Source: Strigops habroptila
Lineage: Eukaryota; Chordata; Aves; Psittaciformes; Psittacidae
NCBI RefSeq assembly: GCF_004027225.2
Contig: NC_044291.2
Coordinates: forward strand, 9,904,707-9,968,706
Direction of reading: 5' to 3'
DNA length: 64,000 nucleotides
Every line of letters starts with the position of its first letter. The stretch's first letter is position 1. Below the pieces are notes generated by a model that ran no database searches, was not told the origin of the DNA, and saw nothing but the letters and a program-made list of their open reading frames with translations. This document shows, one piece after another, positions 38,132-47,745 of this stretch. A program made the position numbers and the translations under genes.

Positions 38132-39567
38132 ATTTCCACTGTCTGTGAGTGCTCGTGTAGAAATACACGATGTGCAGCGGGCGAGGCCTCAGGGTGCTCC
38201 TGGGGCAAGTGGGAGTCTAAAACAGGAGCTTGTGTTGAAGAACTTCCCGACACCGTCCACCCAACGCTTCTTTAGGAACAAGACTTCATCCGTCGCTGTT
38301 ACTCGCGGCTGCGCCTGCGGAGGGCAGCAATCCCCCGGGAAGCGCCTCCAGATCCCGATCCCCTCCTGCTCCTCATCCCCAGCATCATGTCCCAGCGGTG
38401 CTTCTTCGGGAAAGCCCTGGGAACGGCTACCTGCAGCGGACCCGCACGGATCGGATGCCACCAGCGCGTCCCACCACTGCTCCCACCCCTCTTCCCTGCA
38501 CTGTGCAACCCTCGAATGGGGATGGGTTCACTGTCTCCTCGCCAGGGCCTCAAGCCCCAGCCTGAGGGCTGGCTGAGTCCAACAACCCACCTTTGACAGG
38601 GGTGAACACAGCAAGATTATCAGGCAAAGCTCTTGTGGGAAATTGCTGGTGTCCTCCTTTCCCCTGTGCTGCAGGCCCCGGGGGTGGGAATCTTCCTGCT
38701 TTAGGAAAAAGAAACCCAGGACATATGGTTTCTGGCCTGTTTTGACCTCAGAAAGTACAAGCAAGAAGATTTGTGTTCTGGCAAAGGAGAGGATGAGGGT
38801 GTCCAAGCACGCAGCAGCTCCAGCAAGTGGGGACCAGCAGCAGCATCCCCAGAGAACAGTGCCCAGGCCTGATCCCAGCTCAGGAAAAAGCCACACCTGT
38901 GGCTTTAGGCAAGTCCCCAGATCTCCCCTGAAGCACCATTGTCCTTCCCTGAAGAGGAGGGTCCTCCCTCAGAGGGGAATTGCAAGGTGAGACCCAGGAA
39001 GAGGTACAAAGTGTTTGGATGCACCATGGTGCTGTGTCCGGCCAAAGATGTTTGCAGCATGGATTCACACGATCCCCCAAATTTAGCAGGGGCTGCACAG
39101 CACAGTATGATGAAAGCTGAAGTCCTTTAAGCCACTGGTACAGCCCAGGAAACAAACATGCATCTTTCTGCTCCAGATTTAGCTCTTTATTGATTTTCCA
39201 GCTGCATCCATCAGTCATTGTCCCAGGGCTCAAATTACCCATTAAAGACATCATAGAAATGAGAGGAGAACAAGACAGCGTTGTGGTTTGGGTGAAAAAC
39301 GTTAAACATCCCAAACAGCAATTTGTGGAAGGAAAATGTGTCCTTCTTAGGGTGGGGACTGGGTTACATTTGTTCTTGAACAGCTCAGGGACACTGAGGG
39401 CTCCTGGATGCCTGTGGCACGGCCCCCGATCCCTGCTCCCTGCTCCACTGGCAGTGCCGTGACCCACAGGAGGGACTTGGAGATCGCCATTTCGGCTTGT
39501 CACCTGCTTCAGATTCAAAGATAAACATAAAACCAGTTTCCAAATCCTCATGACTGCACTGGAGTGG

Positions 39568-40032
39568 ACAAACGAGTCCAGAGGAGGCCACGGAGCTGCT
39601 GCGAGGGCTGGAGCAGCTCTGCTCTGGAGCCAGGCTGAGAGAGCTGGGCTGGGGCAGCCTGGAGAAGAGAAGGCTCCTGAAGGGGAGACCTTAGAGCAGC
39701 TCCAGTGCCTAAAGGGGCTCCAGGAAACCTGGAGAGGGGCTTTGGACAAGGGCCTGTAGGGACAGGACAAGGGGAATGGCTTTAACCTGCCAGAGGGGAG
39801 ATTGAGATGAGCTCTGAGGCAGAAGCTCTTCCCTGTGAGGGTGCTGAGGCGCTGGCACAGGGTGCCCAGAGAAGCTGTGGCTGCCCCATCCCTGGCAGTG
39901 TTCAAGGCCAGGTTGGACACAGGGGCTTGGAGCAACCTGCTCTAGTGGAAGGTGTCCCTGCCCGTGGCAGTGGGTTGGAACTGGATGAGCTTTAGGGTCC
40001 CTTCCAACACAAACCAGTCTGGGATTCTGTGA
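39568..40032 (+). mobile_element. CR1 3' fragment (young subfamily), about 465 bp
   Basis: From cgagtccagaggaggccacg to gggattctgtga. Nearly identical to the copy at 37650. Its antisense frame joins flanking sequence to give an open run of 351 codons, which is not a gene. Confidence 0.92.
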
Positions 40033-40724
40033 AGTTGTCCCGTCTGTTCATGTTGCTGCTTACCTTCACCTGCAGGTAACCCCTTGTGGTTACCTGCTGC
40101 TTAAGGTGCCCCTGCGACCAGAGAGTTGCCCCCTGTACTTGCAGCCAGCTCCTCCCCATAGCTGCAGCAATGGAGGGACCTGAAGGACCAGGCCATTGAA
40201 GACGCTGTTGACACCCCGTCTTCACGAAAATGCCTTACCTGGGGGCTTTACTCCATGAATACAACCTATGGCACCCCCTTGCAAAGAGATTCCCACCCCA
40301 GGAGCTGCACCATGTCTCTCTGTTCAGTACAGCATTGGCCAGAGGTGCAGCAGGAGGTGTCCCAGGCTCCCCTCCCTCACCCAAAGGTGTCCCCGGAGGC
40401 GAAGGCTGCTGCTCACTGTGCCCTGCACTGGATGTGCTGACTCAGCAGCGCACACCCTGTGTAAACCCAGCCAGCTGCTGCCCCTGTTTGCTCAGCCTGC
40501 GTCTCGCTGTTTGCTTTCAGGGATCACGATGGAAGGAGATGGCCTTTCAGCACCGGGAAATGGGGCAAGGCAACTCCAGGCAGCTTCCCCAAGGATCCTC
40601 CAGCATCTCTGCTCCTCCAGCCCCTGCTCAGTAGCTACAACCCATCAGCAAGACCCAAATGAAATCCTCCCCGGAGCTCAAGGAGCTACAGAACAGCACA
40701 CCCACTAGAGCACAACCTGGCTGC

Positions 40725-41119
40725 CAAGAGCCAGAATTATTTATTATCATTTCCTTGCAACAGAGAGATGGAATAAAGCACCTGCCCTCCCCAGGTGCCA
40801 CCAGCAGCAGCCACAGCTTCCACGTAGGGATTTCTGTACATCCCAGCGTAAAGTCCATTGGGAAAACCTCAATCCAGTTTAAAAAACCCTTCCCATGTAC
40901 AACTTAAAACCAGGAACCAGAAACAAAGTGGTTGAGAAAATAGGTTGGGCCCCTCCCACTTGCTATAAAATATATATATATATATTCCTAAGGCGACGTT
41001 TCACAAGACCAGAAGCAAGGTTCCTAAAGAGGCTGAGCTTGCAGCCCAGGACACCACACAGCGCACATCCCACGTGAGAAGCTAGTGTAGAAACCAAAAC
41101 CTCTACCCACCCCACAGCC
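40725..41119 (-). other. GLUL-like: 3'UTR of the glutamine synthetase gene with poly(A) signal
   Basis: From the stop at 41120 the first minus-strand AATAAA is at 40745-40740, inside an AT-rich ATAATAAATAATTC-like stretch. That predicts cleavage near 40720-40730 and a 3'UTR of about 390 nt. The UTR contains a (TA)n run at 40969-40985. A plus-strand AATAAA also occurs near 40771, which I treat as chance. Confidence 0.6.
40969..40985. repeat. (TA)n microsatellite
   Basis: About eight TA dinucleotides in a row, within the predicted 3'UTR of the glutamine synthetase gene. Likely length-polymorphic. Confidence 0.85.
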
Positions 41120-41441
41120 TCAGTGGTCAGCATAGTCCTTGGTCTCCACCCCGGTCTCATTGAGCACTGTGGTCCTCATGATGGCCTCGGTGACCGCATA
41201 GGGGTCGCAGTTGGCCGCTGGCCGCCGGTCCTCGAAGTAGCCGTATCCGTCCTGGCCAACCTGGCGCGGGATGCGGATGCTGGCGCCTCGGTTGGCTACG
41301 CCGGCAGAGAACTCGAAGATGTTGGAGGTCTCGTGGTGGCCGGTGAGGCGCCGGGAGTTGTCCCTGCCGCCCCGCGGGTCATACACGCAGATGTGGTAGT
41401 CGTGCCGCTTGCTCAGCTTCTCGATGGCAGCTTCGATGTGT
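41120..41441 (-). CDS. GLUL-like: Glutamine synthetase exon 7 (last coding exon)
   Basis: The acceptor CTCTCCCACAG precedes A CAC ATC GAA, and the stop TGA is at 41122-41120. It encodes [20 protein letters not shown], then [18 protein letters not shown] (R299, E305), [10 protein letters not shown] (R319) and [19 protein letters not shown] (E338, R340). The tail [16 protein letters not shown] is intact but unlike canonical GLUL. Confidence 0.93.
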
Positions 41442-44400
41442 CTGTGGGAGAGGAGAACAGGGATGGGTTTGTCAGAAGGTCCATTTGGGGGCTTCCCATG
41501 GCCAGGAAGGCTGTAACCACCTCCTTCTGTGCAGGGACAAGGACACCCCAGGGGACACTCTCATGTGACCCAGACATGGTCTAGGGTGAGGTGTCCCTGC
41601 CCATGGCAAGAGGTTGGAACTAGATAATCTTAAGGTCATTTCCAACCTTAACTATTCTATGATTCTATGGCAGCCCCAGCCCTGCCTGATGCAGCCACCC
41701 AGGTATGGAGACAAATACTCTACAGGGTCAAGGACATCCCAAACCTCCCAGGAACCCCCCCAGGACTCACTTGAGGCCCCCTTCTCTCCGCATCTCCTCG
41801 GTGCTGTAGTTGGTGTGACACCCGGCACCATTCCAGTTGCCGGTCATTGGTTTGGGGTCCAGAGTAGCCACAACCCCAAAGTCCTCACAGACGCGGTGCA
41901 GGATGAACCGAGCCATCCAGAGGTGATCCCCCATTTCAATGCCTTCACACGGGCCCACCTGGAATTCCCACTGGGAGGAGCAAGCAAGTACTAGTAAGGA
42001 TGGGCAGGTTTGTACCTCCCCATCCATCACATCCCTACCACTCCACAGCAAGAGCTGCCAGCCTGGGCTACAGATGAGCTTTACCCTTGGGAATCAGCAA
42101 CGGGGATGGGAAGCATGGAGTTAAGCAACAGGACAGCTTTGGCATGCAAAAAACTGGGAATAAACAGCTAAAAATAGAGCAAATCAGAGGGGGGTTAATC
42201 AAAATGCAGGTAAATAAGCACAACGCCTGCCTTCAAGGATGGTGTTAGAGCTGCTGGCATGAAGAATCCCCCAGCCCACACTGCAGACACAGCAGGGGAC
42301 TAACGAGGAGCCCATGAGTCCCCCCCAGGGCTGTTCTGTCCCCAGCTGGAGCTGGGGTTGCGCCATCCACAGTGACTAAGCAGTGGGTGACGCATTCACG
42401 ACTGCTGGCGTGGCCCGGCCAGACGGAGCCCGGGATGCAGGAAAGAGCCAAGAAGGACCCTGGAGAAGTCCGGGCAAACAGCAGGGTCGTTAGAAGTCCT
42501 GCCTCCGATAAGCCCCTGCTTATCAGCACCACATCAGCAGCAGGAGAGTCTGCAGCTCACAGGCTGCGGGGCCACAGCGCGTCGGTCAGTCTGGCCACCC
42601 GCCTAATGCAATCAGGGACTCCTCCAGCTAACTCCTAAATAACCCCAGATTCCCCCCAGCTGCTTCCCAAGGCCATGTCCCACCCAAGCTTCCCAGCTCC
42701 TGGAGTAGAGGAGCAGGATGTGGACACCCGCCACGCCATGTGCTGCTCCTGAAGCACATCCCAGCTCCCATTGTCCCCTGCATGTCTGCTCTATGGGGAT
42801 GGAGAGCACAGACCAGCACCCAGCTCCACACTGGCTGCCAGCTCTGTGAGGAGCTCGCCTGCACTTTGGCTTAGCTGTGACTTCACTTGTCTGCCCCAAA
42901 AAGCAGGGATTTGCACACCAAGATGAGTTAGGAGGACACCAAACACAGATGTTTTCACCCTAGCATCCATGTAACTGCTCCCATCTAGACAAAACCCATG
43001 CAGGGAGTCACTGGATTTGGCATCCCAGAGGAGCTGGGAGTTGCTGGGTTATTCCAGCCTCATGATAGCTCGTATCCACCACCATAAAGAGGGGCTGCAT
43101 GGGGCTGTCCACACGTACCTGGGAGGGCATCACCTCTGCATTGGTGCCACAGATCTTCACCCCTGCGTAGAGACATGCCTTGTAGTGGGACTCCACGATA
43201 TCACGCCCGTACACCTTGTCTGCTCCCACCCCACAGTAATAAGGGCCTGGAAAAGAAAGAGGAGTCACCACCCAAGTAAATCTTTTGGGACAAACAACAG
43301 CACTGCAGCATAATCCCACTGCTCCCAGGTACCAGCCATCATTTGCAGAGGATTTATGGGAATTGAGCAGTGTTTCCCTCCATGGTCCATCAAGCCACTG
43401 ACCCCTACTCCAGGAGAGTGAGCAATTCATCTCTGCAACCTCAGCCTTATCTAGGCAGTTAAACAGGACTTGTAATGCACCAACTGGGAGGTGGCCAGGA
43501 GATAAGGACAGCTTGGTCTGCCCCACAGCACCTTGCCGACCCTCTGAGCACATCAAGCGGCCAAGATTGTTTTGACAACAGCCGACACTGTTCATGGCTG
43601 TGGTTTTACACAGCTCCCCAAGCAGGTCAGACCCAGATCTCCTCCCCGCCTGCGGCAAGGAGATGTTGAAAGCAGCTGGTCCCCACAAAAGGCTGATGAA
43701 GTCAGGTTGGGAAACCCCTGGCCCTGTCCCAGGAGGCAGCAGAGGCTCTGGGGCTCGCTCAGGAGGGCACCATGTGCTGGCCCTTTCCTGAGCAGCCACG
43801 GGACGAGGAGGTTTTCCCAGCCCTTGCTAAACAAGTCATGCCACTGAGCTGAGCTGTTTGTGCACTGCGGTGAGCCCGGCGGGAGCGGTGCTGCCATACG
43901 GCTCACGTGAGCCACAGGCACCCGGCAAACAGCTCCTAACCCCATCCTGGTGCCAGCCGCAACGGGGAAGCTGCACCGAGGATAGGGATGGGATGCTCAC
44001 AGCCAGGCAGCAGGGTGGGAGCCAAGGGGAGCATTTGGGTTGGGGAAGGGATGAGCACTTACCCTGTGGGCCGGGGAAGCCGTTGTCGGGCCACCCATAG
44101 GGGTGGCCATTGATGCCCAGCAGTGTGTACTCCTGCTCCATCCCGAACCAGGGGTGGCTGTCCTTAACCAAGTCCATGATCTTCTTGCACGTGTGTCTCA
44201 GGTTGGTCTCTGGGAGCAGAGACGTCCAGGTTAGATCCATGCCACGGGCAAGCACTCATCATGCTCTGCTCTGTCCTACCTCACTCCACCACTGCCAAGT
44301 GCTTCCCACAGAAGCCTTAAGGGAACCAGTGAGTGAATCGCCCCTTCATGCAATGGTCCCTGCTCACCCAGCTCCTTCCAGAGCTACTCCATCACCACAG

Positions 44401-46706
44401 CATTAGGCCACAGGCCAAGAGGGTGTAATTAGCCTACTCCCCAAACCACCACCAATGGTCCATGGACATCCTCCTCTTACACACCAAGAGACCAGGAGCT
44501 ATCGCCCAGCCCTGTCCTACAACAGTCTGGCAGATCTGGGAACAGGGACGGTACATCTCCCATCACGACTTCACCACCATCCTATTTCTACCAGCCTCAG
44601 CTTAAGTATCCTTCTCCTTCTCCAGCTCCAGCCTGGCTGGTGGAGCTCAGGGCAACCAGGGCTTTGGCAGGAAGATACAGATAGAGAACCATCCTGACAT
44701 GGGAAAATGTACCAGAATATGAGGACTTGGACCAAAACAGTGAGGGAAAAGACAGCTGAAAAACTGTTGTGACAGGGACAGGCTGCAAATTCTACCTTTA
44801 AATCACAATGAAAGACCCCAGAGCAGCTACAACACATGCCCATAGCGTGGGCTGGAGAGGAGCAGTGACATTCCCCTTGCACTGATGGGAGAAGGGAGAA
44901 GGCAATTCTCCCTTCCCAGAGCCCACACAGCCCTTAATGTCCATGGAGACACCTGGGAAGAGCTGGAGGGTGCATCCCTCATCTGTGGGGCTCTGGGCTG
45001 AGCTCTCTGCCCTGGCTCCAGCCCCAGGAGCTCCAGGACCTGGGGGTCTCTTTACAAGGTGCTCCTGTGGCGGAGCTGCTGGGCAGGAATCTCAACCAAG
45101 ACGCTTCCCCCATGGCTGAAAGCCATAGCACTGTCTAAGGAGGAACCAGCTTCATCTTTCACCACTGCTACCCACAGCCTCTCCTCGGCATCACCCCACC
45201 CATGCCATCTCCCTCCCCTGATGCACCCTGCAGAGACATGGCCCCGCTTTACTGGTGAATAACCGGTTATTTGCTGACAGAACCCCCTCTGGGAGCCCCT
45301 CAGCACGTCCCTGCACACCGTCTGCCTTTCCTCTGTCTGGGGCTTTATCAGAGGGACAGGACAGACACTGGGACTGCCGACTTCTGCCTCCGGTGATAAG
45401 ACCAAGAGCCGGCGCGCTCAGGGGCTGCTTGCAAAAGGTCAGCACCTTCTGCCTCCTTCTCTACAGCTGCCCATCAACAAGGAAAGCGGCCACAAACCCG
45501 GTACATTAAAACTCCCACCACTCCCAGCTCCCCGGGTTAACCCCAGCCCCAGGGCTGGATGGCTCAAAACCCGGGTGACGCCTTCAGCACACTTGAACTG
45601 GCAAACACCATGAGCTCCACGTCTCGCTGCTCTTCTCCTCGCCCTGCACCTCCAGAACAGGTTCCTGCAAGCAACCGCCACCACCAGCGCTTGAATTTCA
45701 GAGCCTCAGGCCAATCACTCAGTGCTGAGCTGCTCCTCGGGGCTGGCGGTGCAGAGCAGGCAGCCCCTCGGGGGGATGGCACCCTAAATAATAAGTGGGT
45801 GACCCCCGGGAGCTGGGGGTGCACACCAGAGGTGCTCACCTGCAGGTTTCCTGTTGTACTTCAGCACTTCGCAGAGCACCAGCTTGTTGGGGTCCAGGCA
45901 GAAAGGGTCCCTGAACATGCGGACGGGCACCAGGAACATGTCGCTGTTGGAGCCCTCTGCCTGTGCTGTGCTGGAGCCATCGAAATTCCACTCAGGGACA
46001 TCTGTGAGGCAAGAGGGAGACAGAGAAAGGAGTAGGATTGGGAAAAGGTATCTCACATATGGATTGTGCCAAGCGTTGGTGGCTTAGACTCAGAAGGGAG
46101 CTCCCAAAGGATGCCGAGTGCTGTGGGATGATGACAGCCAAAAGGTTTTCTTGCCCAGCGGTGCTCCTGAGCATCAGTGTGTTCACCCCCTCAGCACAAT
46201 CAGGGTACAGGCATGATCAGCCTCAGCTACTTCACCTTCCTCCACCAAACCCCATCCAGATGCTGGCACGTTTCCATGCCTGTTTCCCTGGTGGAAAGGG
46301 GCGAGGATCTCATCCTCCTCTTCCCACCCAGTGCTAATGGCACAGATCAGGCAAACCACAGTGACACAGGCTGGGTATTTACCCTCTCCTTGGTACAAGG
46401 ATACAAATACAGTTGTTATCACCAGTGCCATGCAACCAGGGAGAGAAAGTGCCAGCTCCCAATTCCTAAAGCAGCCCAGAACTTTTCCCTGTCCCTCCAC
46501 CACGCCACCCACCACCTGAAGGGACAAGCAAAGGCGTTACCTTCGATGCTCTTGGGCTCCTTGTCGAGGGTCCTGCTCTTGCAGCGCACACCCTCGCCGC
46601 TGCCGTCGATCCAGACGTAGGTGACCTGCACCAGCCCGTCCTGGGGCAGCCGCACATATTGCTCCCGCACCAGCTTGTTCAGCCTGGAGCTGTGCGACAC
46701 CGACAT
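41120..46706 (-). CDS. GLUL-like: Glutamine synthetase, GLUL paralogue (complete, 6 coding exons)
   Basis: Glutamate-ammonia ligase makes glutamine from glutamate, ammonia and ATP. The coding exons are 46706-46541, 46001-45840, 44209-44063, 43246-43119, 41970-41771 and 41441-41120, all with GT-AG introns and matching phases. They total 1125 nt, giving 374 residues; vertebrate GLUL has 373. The beta-grasp domain is roughly residues 25-105 and the catalytic domain 110-374. Active-site residues sit at human numbering: E134 and E136 (MEQEYTLL), E196, E203, N248 and H253 ([10 protein letters not shown]), R299, E305, R319, E338 and R340 (YFEDRR). The N-terminus [11 protein letters not shown] and C-terminus [12 protein letters not shown] differ from canonical GLUL, which ends in a DEPFEYKN-like sequence, so I infer an ancient intact paralogue. 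It is not a retrocopy, because it keeps the introns. If the species lacks another GLUL, this could be its only copy. Confidence 0.93.
41576..41669 (+). mobile_element. Short CR1 3' end in glutamine synthetase intron 6
   Basis: About 94 bp ending taactattctatgattctat, with two tail units kept. It lies in the 329-nt last intron, antisense to the gene. Confidence 0.85.
41771..41970 (-). CDS. GLUL-like: Glutamine synthetase exon 6
   Basis: 200 nt. It encodes [18 protein letters not shown] (E203) and the ATP-binding signature around [13 protein letters not shown] (N248, H253). The exon ends two nucleotides into lysine codon 268, before donor GTGAGTCC. Confidence 0.93.
43119..43246 (-). CDS. GLUL-like: Glutamine synthetase exon 5
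   Basis: 128 nt, ending on a codon boundary. It encodes [19 protein letters not shown] and then [15 protein letters not shown], which includes the metal-binding E196. The acceptor is preceded by a good pyrimidine tract (CTTTCTTTTCCAG) and the donor is GTACGTG. Confidence 0.93.
44063..44209 (-). CDS. GLUL-like: Glutamine synthetase exon 4
   Basis: 147 nt, codons 110-158. It opens the catalytic domain with [15 protein letters not shown] and carries [11 protein letters not shown], whose two glutamates (E134, E136) bind metal in the family. The acceptor is GCTCCCAG and the donor is GTAAGTGC. Confidence 0.93.
45840..46001 (-). CDS. GLUL-like: Glutamine synthetase exon 3
   Basis: 162 nt, codons 56-109, phase 1 to phase 1. 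It encodes [20 protein letters not shown], the signature 1 region of eukaryotic glutamine synthetase, then PVRMFRDPF and [11 protein letters not shown]. The acceptor is CCTCACAG and the donor is GTGAGC. Confidence 0.93.
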
Positions 46707-46716
46707 GGCGACGGCC
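46541..46716 (-). CDS. GLUL-like: Glutamine synthetase exon 2 (first coding exon)
   Basis: The acceptor CTCCCGCAG precedes 10 nt of 5'UTR and the start codon at 46706-46704 (GTCGCCATG, G at -3). The exon codes 55 residues plus 1 nt and ends before donor GTAACG at 46540. It includes [18 protein letters not shown], the beta-grasp core. This start is chosen because it gives the family length and a typical MSVS/MTTS-type N-terminus. Two further in-frame ATGs lie upstream (46745 and 46769), in the predicted intron. Confidence 0.9.
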
Positions 46717-46877
46717 CTGCGGGAGCGTGCAGGTGAGCGCGGCATCACCCCCGGCCCATCCCCACCCATTAAAAAGCCTCCAAATCCCCAAAACAAGCCA
46801 CCCCGAACACCGCCCAGGCAGCACCCCCCAACCGAGCTTCCTCCCGCGGGACTCGAACCCGCGGACCCGCCGCTCAC

Positions 46878-46920
46878 CGGCCGCAGCGCTGCCCGCGCCC
46901 GCGCCTGCCGGGCTTTATAG
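46878..46920 (-). promoter_or_regulatory. GLUL-like: Predicted TATA box and tiny noncoding exon 1 of the glutamine synthetase gene
   Basis: On the minus strand TATAAA lies at 46919-46914 in CTATAAAGCC. A start about 30 nt downstream would fall near 46889. A good donor, CCG|GTGAGCG, follows with exon end at 46878 and pairs with the acceptor at 46717. Exon 1 would then be only about 10-12 nt, which is unusual, so either the TATA box is not the main start or another donor is used. Vertebrate GLUL genes also have a noncoding first exon. Confidence 0.5.
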
Positions 46921-47056
46921 GCGCCTGCGGCCGGAGGGGAGGGGGACGGAGGCGGCTCCGCCCCAGGAGGCTGCGGCACCGCGGCGGGATCCCGAGAGCA
47001 GCCGTAGGTGTGAGCTGTCCTTCCTACCCCAACACCGGGAAATAGCCGGGAGAAAC

Positions 47057-47264
47057 CTCTTCCCTGTGAGGGTGCTGAGGCGCTGGCACGGGGTGCCCAG
47101 AGAAGCTGTCGCTGCCCCATCCCTGGCAGTGTTCAAGGCCAGGTTGGACACAGGGCCTTGGAGCAACCTGCTCTAGTGGAAGGTGTCCCTGCCTGTGGCA
47201 GGGGGTTGGAACTGGGTGAGCTTTAAGGTCCCTTCCAACACAATCCAGCCTGGGATTCTGTGAT
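47057..47264 (+). mobile_element. CR1 3' fragment (young subfamily) next to the glutamine synthetase promoter
   Basis: From cctcttccctgtgagggtgc to gggattctgtgatt. Its truncated 5' end faces the gene and lies about 140 bp upstream of the TATA box. Confidence 0.9.
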
Positions 47265-47309
47265 TACTTATTAAAGCAATAACTATCACATGGTGAAAAT
47301 CTCACTTTA

Positions 47310-47354
47310 TTGATAAACAACAAGTTCTTAGCTAAATTACTTGTTATTTATCAA
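47310..47354. repeat. 16-bp inverted repeat (hairpin) upstream of the glutamine synthetase gene
   Basis: Left arm ttgataaacaacaagt (47310-47325) and right arm acttgttatttatcaa (47339-47354) pair over 16 bp with one mismatch, around a 13-nt loop. In minus-strand RNA the mismatch becomes a G-U wobble. It lies about 390 bp upstream of the TATA box, in an AT-rich patch just beyond a CR1 end. Confidence 0.8.
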
Positions 47355-47602
47355 AACCGACATGTATTACTCAGTGAAAATATCACTGAGCGATGGCAAT
47401 ACAGCCATTGACCACCTTTTGCCCCGTCGCTGCTGAGTCCTCCCTCCCTCCTGGCACGCTGTTTTTGTAGGGTCACCTCTTGCATGCCAGTGGGTGCTCT
47501 GCCTGGTGAGGCTAGCATGGTGTGTGCCCCCAAAAGCATCGATGGACCCATGCCCTGCAGATTGCGATGCTTGGGAACGGAGCAGGATGCCTGGCTGGCC
47601 CG

Positions 47603-47745
47603 GGGGACAGGAGCAACCAGCTCCCTGGGAACAGGGGCACCCAGGTACTTGAGGACAGGGGCATCCACATCCCTGGGACAGTGGCCTCCAGATCCCTGGG
47701 GACAGGGGCATCCACATCCCTGCGAACAGGGGCAACAAGGCCTCC
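47603..47745. repeat. 24-bp minisatellite, about 6 imperfect copies
   Basis: Units with a gggacaggggcatccacatc-like core start at about 47603, 47627, 47651, 47675, 47698 and 47722. Units 3 and 5 are nearly identical, and the others have diverged. It creates cysteine/proline-rich false open frames on the minus strand. Confidence 0.85.

Larger units (their letters stand above)
25899..40724. other. Intergenic region between ARRDC1 and the glutamine synthetase gene
   Basis: No supported gene. It contains CR1 pieces at 26812-27113, 27551-27623, 28690-28926, 29634-29925, 34358-34665, 37650-38131 and 39568-40032. Simple repeats occur at 30405-30426 and 35787-35821, with AT-rich patches at 28980-29090 and 36960-37300. 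The open frames overlapping CR1 (up to 351 codons at 38880-39935, minus) are antisense CR1 translations. One weak plus-strand promoter-like site lies at 26316-26415. Confidence 0.65.
46540..47000 (-). promoter_or_regulatory. GLUL-like: CpG-rich promoter region of the glutamine synthetase gene
   Basis: CpG density rises sharply over the first coding exon, the short intron 1 and the TATA region, and drops beyond about 47000. A CR1 3' fragment begins at about 47057, so the promoter-proximal unique sequence upstream of the TATA box is only about 140 bp long. Confidence 0.6.

Noticed and set aside
38880-39935. 351-codon minus-strand open frame
   Set aside because: About half is antisense CR1 and the rest is unique sequence with no domain; the same start peptide recurs at many CR1 copies.
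43008-43799. 263-codon minus-strand open frame
   Set aside because: Only 43246-43119 is real (glutamine synthetase exon 5); the flanks are intron read-through.
46845-46865. tRNA-like T-arm on the minus strand (gcggg ttcgagt cccgc, a good Pol III B box)
   Set aside because: No matching acceptor stem, D-arm or anticodon arm upstream; it lies in the GC-rich intron 1 of the glutamine synthetase gene.
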